Source: Myxococcota bacterium
GTDB taxonomy: Bacteria > Myxococcota_A > UBA796 > UBA2385
Direction: 5' to 3'
DNA length: 57,325 nt
NCBI GenBank assembly: GCA_023150805.1
Contig: JAKLKF010000036.1
Location: forward strand, 1-57,325
Shown here in pieces: positions 51,327 through 57,325 of the stretch (positions are counted from its first letter, which is position 1; each line of letters opens with the position of its first letter). The notes under the pieces were generated by a model. It had not been told where the DNA came from. It was given only the letters and a program-made list of their open reading frames with translations, and searched no databases. The position numbers were made by a program, and so were the translations under genes.

Positions 51327-52703
51327 ATGCCCGTCGCCACGCACGATCCGGCGATCGACCCCACCCAGCTCGAGGCCTGGGACCTGGCCCACCTGTGGCA
51401 TCCCTTTACACAGCAGGACGAGTGGGAGGCCGACGCCCCGCCCCTGGTGATCGACCGGGCCGAGGGGGTCGAGCTCATCGACGTGCACGGCCGGCGCTAC
51501 CTCGACGGCGTGAGCAGCCTGTGGACCAACGTGCACGGGCACCGCGTGCCCCGGATCGACGCGGCCGTGCGCGCCCAGCTCGACCGGGTCGCCCACAGCA
51601 CCCTGCTGGGGCTGGCCGGCACGCCCTCGATCCTGCTGGCGCGCCGCCTGGTCGAGCTGGCGGAGCGGCACCTGCCCCACGCCGGCCTGTCCCGGGTCTT
51701 CTACAGCGACAGCGGCTCGACCGCGGTCGAGGTGGCCCTCAAGATGGCCTTCCAGTGGCAGCAGCAGCGTGGACAGACTTCGCGGACCCGCTTCGCCGCC
51801 CTGGACCAGGCCTACCACGGCGACACCATCGGCAGCGTCAGCGTCGGCGGCATCGACCTCTTCCACGCGATCTACCGGCCGATGCTCTTCGACGCGGTCC
51901 GCCTGCCCAGTCCCGAGCGCGCCGAGCCGGAGGAGGAGGCCGCCTGCCTCGCCCGCGCCGAGGCGCTGCTGGCCGCCCACGGCCCGACCCTGGCCGCCGT
52001 CGTCGTCGAGCCCCTGGTGCAGGGCGCGGCCGGGATGCGCATGCACTCGCCGGCCTTCCTGCGGCGGCTCTTGTCGCTGGCCCGCGCCCAGGGCGCCCTG
52101 GTCGTCGTCGACGAGGTGGCGACCGGCTTCGGGCGCACCGGCAGCATGTTCGCGATGGAGCAGGTCGGCCCGCTGGATCCCTGCGCCCTGCCCGGCGGTG
52201 GCCCCGACCTGCTCTGCCTGGCCAAGGGCCTGACCGGCGGCTACCTGCCGCTGGCCGCGACCATGGTCGGCGAGCACGTCTTCGACGGCTTCCGCGGGCC
52301 CTACACCGACCTGCGCACCCTGTTCCACGGCCACACCTACACGGGCAACCCCCTGGGCTGCGCGGCGGCCCTGGGCAGCCTGGAGCAGTTCGACCAGGAC
52401 CGCCTGCTCGACCGCCTGCCCGGGCGGATCGCCGCGCTGGGCCAGGCGATGGCCACGGTACCCGACCGCCACGTCGCCGAGCGCCGCCAGCGGGGGCTGA
52501 TGGCCGGCCTGCTGCTGCGCCACGACCGCCCACCCCGGGACCGCGTCGCCCACCGGGTCTGCATGGCCACGCGGCGCCACGGCGCCATCGTCCGGCCCCT
52601 GGGCGACCTGGTCGTCCTGGTGCCCCCGCTGGCCATGGACGAGCCGACCCTGGCGCGCCTGGTCGCGGCGGTCGCCGCCGGCATCGCGGACGTCCTGGGG
52701 TGA
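51327..52703 (+). CDS. bioA: Adenosylmethionine-8-amino-7-oxononanoate aminotransferase
   Basis: The 458-residue class III aminotransferase has LWHPFTQ, SDSGSTAVEVALKMA, the VVVDEVATGFGRTG motif and PLP lysine K300 in CLAKGLTGG. It makes 7,8-diaminononanoate from the BioF product using SAM. It lies 8 kb from bioBF, with the cytochrome, kinase and sat genes between. bioD was not found. GGATAGG lies at 51292-51298 before the ATG. Confidence 0.93.
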   Translation: MPVATHDPAIDPTQLEAWDLAHLWHPFTQQDEWEADAPPLVIDRAEGVELIDVHGRRYLDGVSSLWTNVHGHRVPRIDAAVRAQLDRVAHSTLLGLAGTPSILLARRLVELAERHLPHAGLSRVFYSDSGSTAVEVALKMAFQWQQQRGQTSRTRFAALDQAYHGDTIGSVSVGGIDLFHAIYRPMLFDAVRLPSPERAEPEEEAACLARAEALLAAHGPTLAAVVVEPLVQGAAGMRMHSPAFLRRLLSLARAQGALVVVDEVATGFGRTGSMFAMEQVGPLDPCALPGGGPDLLCLAKGLTGGYLPLAATMVGEHVFDGFRGPYTDLRTLFHGHTYTGNPLGCAAALGSLEQFDQDRLLDRLPGRIAALGQAMATVPDRHVAERRQRGLMAGLLLRHDRPPRDRVAHRVCMATRRHGAIVRPLGDLVVLVPPLAMDEPTLARLVAAVAAGIADVLG

Positions 52704-52734
52704 ATCGGGCATGATGGGCGCCCCGGAGGACCCC

Positions 52735-53184
52735 ATGACCCTGCCCTCGCCCCTGCGCCCCCTCGCCCTGGCCGGGCTGCTGCTCGCCCTCGCCTGCGGC
52801 GGCGCGCTCCAGGACACCGACGACTTCTCCGCCGTCGTCGACGCCCCCGCGCTGGTGGCGAAGGGCCAGACCTTCCCGGTGACGGTGACCGTCCACAACA
52901 GCGCCGCCGAGCCCCAGGTGCTCGAGTCCCTGGACATCGCCGACGAGTGGCTGGCCGGCGTCACCATCCAGTCGTCCTCGCCGCCCTACGCCGAGGCCAT
53001 GCACGTGCCCATCGACGGCACGTGGAGCTACACCTACCGGGAGACCATCCCCGCCGGCGGCAGCATCGACGTCACCCTGCAGGCCACCGGCGTGCAGGCC
53101 GGCACCTTCCGCGGCGAGGTCGACGTCTGCGTCGGCGGGATGGCGCGCTTCCGCAGCTACCCCCTGACGACGACGGTCGAGTAG
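52735..53184 (+). CDS. Small lipoprotein with Ig-like beta domain
   Basis: The 149-residue protein has a leader ending LLALAC (lipobox), then a single beta-sandwich domain (about 35-145) with PALVAKGQTFPVTVTVHN. Start chosen at ATG 52735 because GGAGGA lies 4 bases upstream; an in-frame ATG at 52711 would lengthen the leader. It follows bioA by 31 bp and may be cotranscribed. The function is unknown. Confidence 0.75.
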   Translation: MTLPSPLRPLALAGLLLALACGGALQDTDDFSAVVDAPALVAKGQTFPVTVTVHNSAAEPQVLESLDIADEWLAGVTIQSSSPPYAEAMHVPIDGTWSYTYRETIPAGGSIDVTLQATGVQAGTFRGEVDVCVGGMARFRSYPLTTTVE

Positions 53185-53265
53185 CGATCGGGGGACGGCG
53201 CCGCCCTTGACCTGCGCCGCGGCCGTGGGGGATGATGGACGCGTCCCCCCTCCCCGGAGTCCACC

Positions 53266-54051
53266 ATGCGCACCGCCTTGTCCCTGCTGGCCCTCGCCTC
53301 CCTCGCCGCCTGCGGCACCGACGACCTGTCGGCCCCCACCGCCGCGCACGCCCAGGCGCCGCGCCTGGTCGGCCAGGCGCCGACCCTGGACCTGGCCCTG
53401 ACCGGCGGCCTGACCGAGGCCGACCACGTCGAGGTCCGCCCCGGCGTCTTCGTCGTGCGCACGCTGCACGAACGGGGCGAGGTCTCGGTGCTCGACCTGG
53501 GCGCCGCCCGCGAGGCCGAGCTGCTGGACGCCGCCGAGTCCGGCACCACGCCCCCGCCGCCCTACCCCGGCACCGGCGAGGGGGGAGGCGGCGTGGACGA
53601 GGGCGAGGAGCCCACGCCCGGCGAGGAGGTCGGCACCACCTGCTACGAGTACGAGTACGACAACTACACGGACTCGACCCGCGGGCGGAACCTGTTCGGC
53701 GGCAACCCCTCCTGGTACGCCGTCGCCTCGGCCCTGTCCTACTCCGACACGACGGGCCCCCGGCCGGTGCGCAACGACTACGTCAGCACCTACCTCTACA
53801 CCTCGGCCCCCACCACGGTGGACTACGCCTATGCCTATGGCTACGTCTACATCGAGGGGCGGTACGTCGGCTACATCGACGACCAGGTGAACCCGGGCAC
53901 CTCGGCCGTCGCCACCGGCGTGTGGACGGTGAGCTGCCGCGAGCGGGACAGCGTCACGGTCGAGATGCAGACCTACCACTACCTGTACGACGGCGACCAG
54001 TACCTGAACATCGGGGACCGCGTCACGGCGACCGTGGCCTGCTGCCCCTGA
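53266..54051 (+). CDS. Lipoprotein with Tyr/Asp-rich C-terminal domain
   Basis: The 261-residue protein has a leader ending LAAC (lipobox). An N-terminal domain (about 30-100) is followed by a Pro/Gly/Glu linker and a C-terminal part (about 125-261) bounded by cysteines. That part is strikingly rich in Tyr: YEYEYDNYTD, VDYAYAYGYVYIEG. No family was recognised. It converges with the radical SAM gene (22 bp between stops). Tyrosine-rich repeats are a possible site for modification, but nothing in the sequence proves it. Confidence 0.75.
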   Translation: MRTALSLLALASLAACGTDDLSAPTAAHAQAPRLVGQAPTLDLALTGGLTEADHVEVRPGVFVVRTLHERGEVSVLDLGAAREAELLDAAESGTTPPPPYPGTGEGGGGVDEGEEPTPGEEVGTTCYEYEYDNYTDSTRGRNLFGGNPSWYAVASALSYSDTTGPRPVRNDYVSTYLYTSAPTTVDYAYAYGYVYIEGRYVGYIDDQVNPGTSAVATGVWTVSCRERDSVTVEMQTYHYLYDGDQYLNIGDRVTATVACCP

Positions 54052-54073
54052 GTGGCCCCAGGGGCCCGGGCGC

Positions 54074-55431
<1,358 letters not shown>

Positions 55432-55435
<4 letters not shown>

Positions 55436-56589
55436 GGCAGGTACCGGCTCTGGGCCAGGAAGGCGGGGTCGGGGTACCAGGACCAGTACAGCGCGCCGTC
55501 CTCGACGTCGGCGATCAGCGCCTCGACCTGCTCCTCGTCCACCGCCGGGCAGCCCCAGCTCCGCCCCAGGTAGCCGTAGTCCTCGACGAACTCGGGCGTG
55601 GCGTACCAGGCGCCGTGTACGACGATGGCGCGGTCGCGCACCGCGTCGTTGATGCCGGGCTCCAGGCCGTCCAGCCGCAGGGAGAAGCCGTTGTCCCCGG
55701 TGTAGGTCTCGGCCGTGCGCATCAGGCCCAGGCTGGACTGGTGGCTGCCGTCCTCGTTGCTGAAGGAGTCGGCGTAGCGCAGGTCGTCGGCGCTGGCGCT
55801 GCCCTCGCCGTGGGCGACGTGCAGGTGGTGGATCACCGCCTCCTGCGCGAGATCGATCGTCCACTGTCGACGATCGGTGGAGGGCAGGCTGAAGTCGATG
55901 ATGGTGTACTCGAAGCGGTCGACCTCGTCCGCCATCCAGGCCAGGTCGAAGGCGTAGAGCCCCTTCTCCAGGACCTCGCGGTCCAGGCCCAGGTGCTCGA
56001 AGTCGGCGGGGGTGGTGTGACCCAGGTACAGATCGTACTGCCCCGCCTGCTCCTGGCCGTCGTCGTCGACCCAGGTGTCCACCACCACGTAGTAGCGGCC
56101 GGCGGGCAGCAGGCTTCCGGCGTCGGTGTGGCCGCGGTCGATGCAGTCGTCACTGTCCAGGCTGCCCAGCAGGTGCACGTCGACGTCCCGGTCCCAGTCC
56201 GACAGGGCGGCGGCCAGGAAGCCGTCTTCGGGCAGGTCGACCCGGTAGACCACCTCGGGGCCCGACTCGTCGGTGTCCGGCGCGCAGGCGTAGGAGGCGA
56301 AGGCGCGCGCGGTGCTCTTGCGCGTGTCGCCGCTGTGCGCGAAGGGCAGGCTGTCGACGCAGATGACGCCGTCGGGACAGTCCTGGGTGGTGGCGCCCCC
56401 GTCGCCCGGCGAGGTGGCACCCCCGTCGCCCGGCGAGGTGGCGCCCCCGTCGCCCGGCGAGGCGCCGCCGTCGGAGGTGGCGCCGCCGTCGGAGGTGGCG
56501 CCGCCGTCGGACGGGTCGCCGTGGCGGGGGCCGGGGTCGGTCGGGTCCGACGCGACGCAGGCGAGCAGCAGGGCCAGGGTCGGGTTCAC
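55432..56589 (-). CDS. L,D-transpeptidase-like (murein catalytic family) lipoprotein
   Basis: The 385-residue protein starts at GTG 56589. The leader ends LLLAC (lipobox). A linker follows with repeats of DGGATS and GDGGATSP (about 28-68) and then a beta domain with a pre-peptidase-like look (about 75-200). The C-terminal catalytic region has H325 in IVVHGAWY and C347 in GRSWGCPAVD, the pattern of the L,D-transpeptidase catalytic family. The stop overlaps the radical SAM gene start (GTGA), so the two proteins are probably made together. Confidence 0.82.
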
Positions 56590-56627
56590 CGCGCGCTCCG
56601 GGGCCGGTGGGGCCGGGTGGAACAGGT

Positions 56628-56633
56628 ATTATA
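56628..56633 (-). promoter_or_regulatory. Perfect -10 box upstream of the L,D-transpeptidase gene
   Basis: The reverse strand reads TATAAT at 56633-56628, 38 bases before the GTG start at 56589, in a rare AT-rich pocket (56621-56643). No good -35 was found at 16-18 bases, so an activator may be needed. It lies between the gene and the IS element. Confidence 0.5.
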
Positions 56634-56649
56634 ACGCATTGCCTGACAC

Positions 56650-57325
56650 CCTCTGCTAGCAGCCTGTAGCCCGTTGGTCGAGCGACACCCCAACCGACCA
56701 TGCGCAGGGGCGGAGGCCGCCCGGGTCGGACCATCGCGGCGTGTTCACCGCAGGGTGGCGGTGTAGACCTTGCGGATGTTGTAGGCGGAGCAGACGAGGG
56801 CCCACTCTCCGCGGGCCTTGGTGAGGCCGCGGAGGAGGAACTGTCGGAAGCCCATCGTTGCTTTGATGATGCCGAAGACCAGCTCTACCGTGCTCTTGCG
56901 CGCTCTCATCCGCGCCTGGCCTTCTCGGGTCTTCAGTCGGCTGGCCATCCTGGCCTGCGCATCGGCGCCGTGGGGCGGGGCCCCCTCCACCGGCTCGGGA
57001 GGGGGCCAGCTTCGCCGCTCTCGGGCCAAGGCCAGGTAGGGCGTGACGCCTCGTTCCTCGGCGGTGGTCGCGTTGGTCTCGCTCATGTAGCCGGCGTCGG
57101 CTGTCAGGCTGATGGGCGCCGTGCCCAGGTGGTCGATGGCCCGCTCCAGCATGGCCGGCAGGTACTGAGCATCCGGAGCCTGGTTGCTCAGCCCTTGGGC
57201 CACGATCAGGTTGACGTGCCCATCGACGACGGCCTGGCCGTTGAAGCACTGATCGAAGGCGCCCTTGGCCGTCTTCATGATCCGGCTCTCGGGGTCGGTG
57301 AAGTTGCGCTGGGCCTTGGGATCGG
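56650..57325 (-). mobile_element. Insertion sequence, IS1182-like, cut by the window end
   Basis: The transposase C-terminal region lies at 56745-57325. The left end must lie between 56640 and 56744, but without the right end the terminal inverted repeat cannot be identified, so 56650 is approximate. GC is lower here than in neighbouring genes, in keeping with acquired DNA. Confidence 0.7.
56745..57325 (-). CDS. IS1182-family DDE transposase, C-terminal part
   Basis: The frame is open to the window end, so the N-terminal part is missing. Visible are FTDPESRIMK, then GQAVVDGHVNLIVAQG, ADAGYMSE (an Asp of the DDE triad), and the final VELVFGIIKATMGFRQFLLRGL with the catalytic Glu, then ALVCSAYNIRKV. 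These are typical of IS1182 transposases. It is intact as far as can be seen. Confidence 0.88.
   Translation of the reverse strand, partial: DPKAQRNFTDPESRIMKTAKGAFDQCFNGQAVVDGHVNLIVAQGLSNQAPDAQYLPAMLERAIDHLGTAPISLTADAGYMSETNATTAEERGVTPYLALARERRSWPPPEPVEGAPPHGADAQARMASRLKTREGQARMRARKSTVELVFGIIKATMGFRQFLLRGLTKARGEWALVCSAYNIRKVYTATLR

Overview
The window is very GC-rich (by eye above 70 %, with nearly every third codon position G or C). It encodes a Gram-negative bacterium with a respiratory chain and many lipoproteins, and it fits Myxococcota (former Deltaproteobacteria) best. The lineage clues are a MYXO-CTERM-like tail (Cys, small hydrophobic helix, Arg cluster) on a secreted SGNH protein at 27040-28104, a FabL-type enoyl-ACP reductase, a Ser/Thr kinase fused to PEGA and FGE-sulfatase domains, a sigma-54 promoter, and more than ten predicted lipoproteins with short, acidic or Pro/Gly-rich stalks. 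GTG starts and 4-bp start/stop overlaps are common. No rRNA, tRNA or CRISPR array was found. The high GC opens long antisense frames, so genes were chosen by recognisable protein families, start signals and packing.

Layout. 1-315: three tandem copies of a 95-bp repeat. 316-6825: a DprE2-like SDR, two exported alpha/alpha-barrel (prenyltransferase/squalene-cyclase-like) proteins around a methyltransferase, a PLP threonine dehydratase/serine racemase, thioredoxin 2 and a small membrane protein. 6890-10721: an MBOAT acyltransferase and a hybrid histidine kinase. 10902-18022: a complete Na+-translocating NADH:quinone reductase operon, nqrABCDEF-apbE-nqrM, which carries its own flavin transferase and Fe-S maturation factor. 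18056-29558: arylsulfotransferase-like lipoprotein, two convergent SGNH hydrolase paralogues, two aldehyde dehydrogenases, a MATE exporter, an L,D-transpeptidase lipoprotein, a methyltransferase and the MYXO-CTERM-like SGNH protein. 29604-33086: LLM flavin oxidoreductase, an SDR with substituted catalytic residues, a DUF4342-TPR protein and FabL. 33220-35817: lipoproteins, a SinR/Cas2-like small protein and pyrF. 35943-39767: a tightly overlapping operon of two M16-like proteins without the zinc motif, a LEA14-like lipoprotein and a small protein, leading toward pyrF. 39986-43251: a hypothetical protein, a cyclase-like protein, bioB and bioF. 43331-49753: a decaheme c-type cytochrome on a collagen-like stalk with a sigma-54 promoter, the kinase-FGE protein and ATP sulfurylase. 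49923-56589: a von Willebrand A lipoprotein, bioA, two small lipoproteins, and a radical SAM/SPASM enzyme overlapping an L,D-transpeptidase-like lipoprotein. 56745-57325: the 3' part of an IS1182-like transposase running off the window.

How they fit together. The Nqr operon supplies sodium motive force. The surface decaheme lipoprotein could carry electrons outside the cell under sigma-54 control. Biotin synthesis is split between bioBF and bioA, and bioD is not here. Several loci concern the envelope (MBOAT, SGNH proteins, two L,D-transpeptidase families, M16-like proteins).

The most unusual items are: (1) the pyrF leader, where a 16-bp unit containing ATGTCTGAGCC is repeated between a strong Shine-Dalgarno sequence and the pyrF start, giving a chain of overlapping 7-codon mini-ORFs; (2) the collagen-stalk decaheme cytochrome with its sigma-54 site; (3) the 4-bp-overlap operon of two apparently inactive M16 proteins with LEA14; and (4) the SPASM radical SAM enzyme translationally coupled to an L,D-transpeptidase lipoprotein with no sulfatase in sight.
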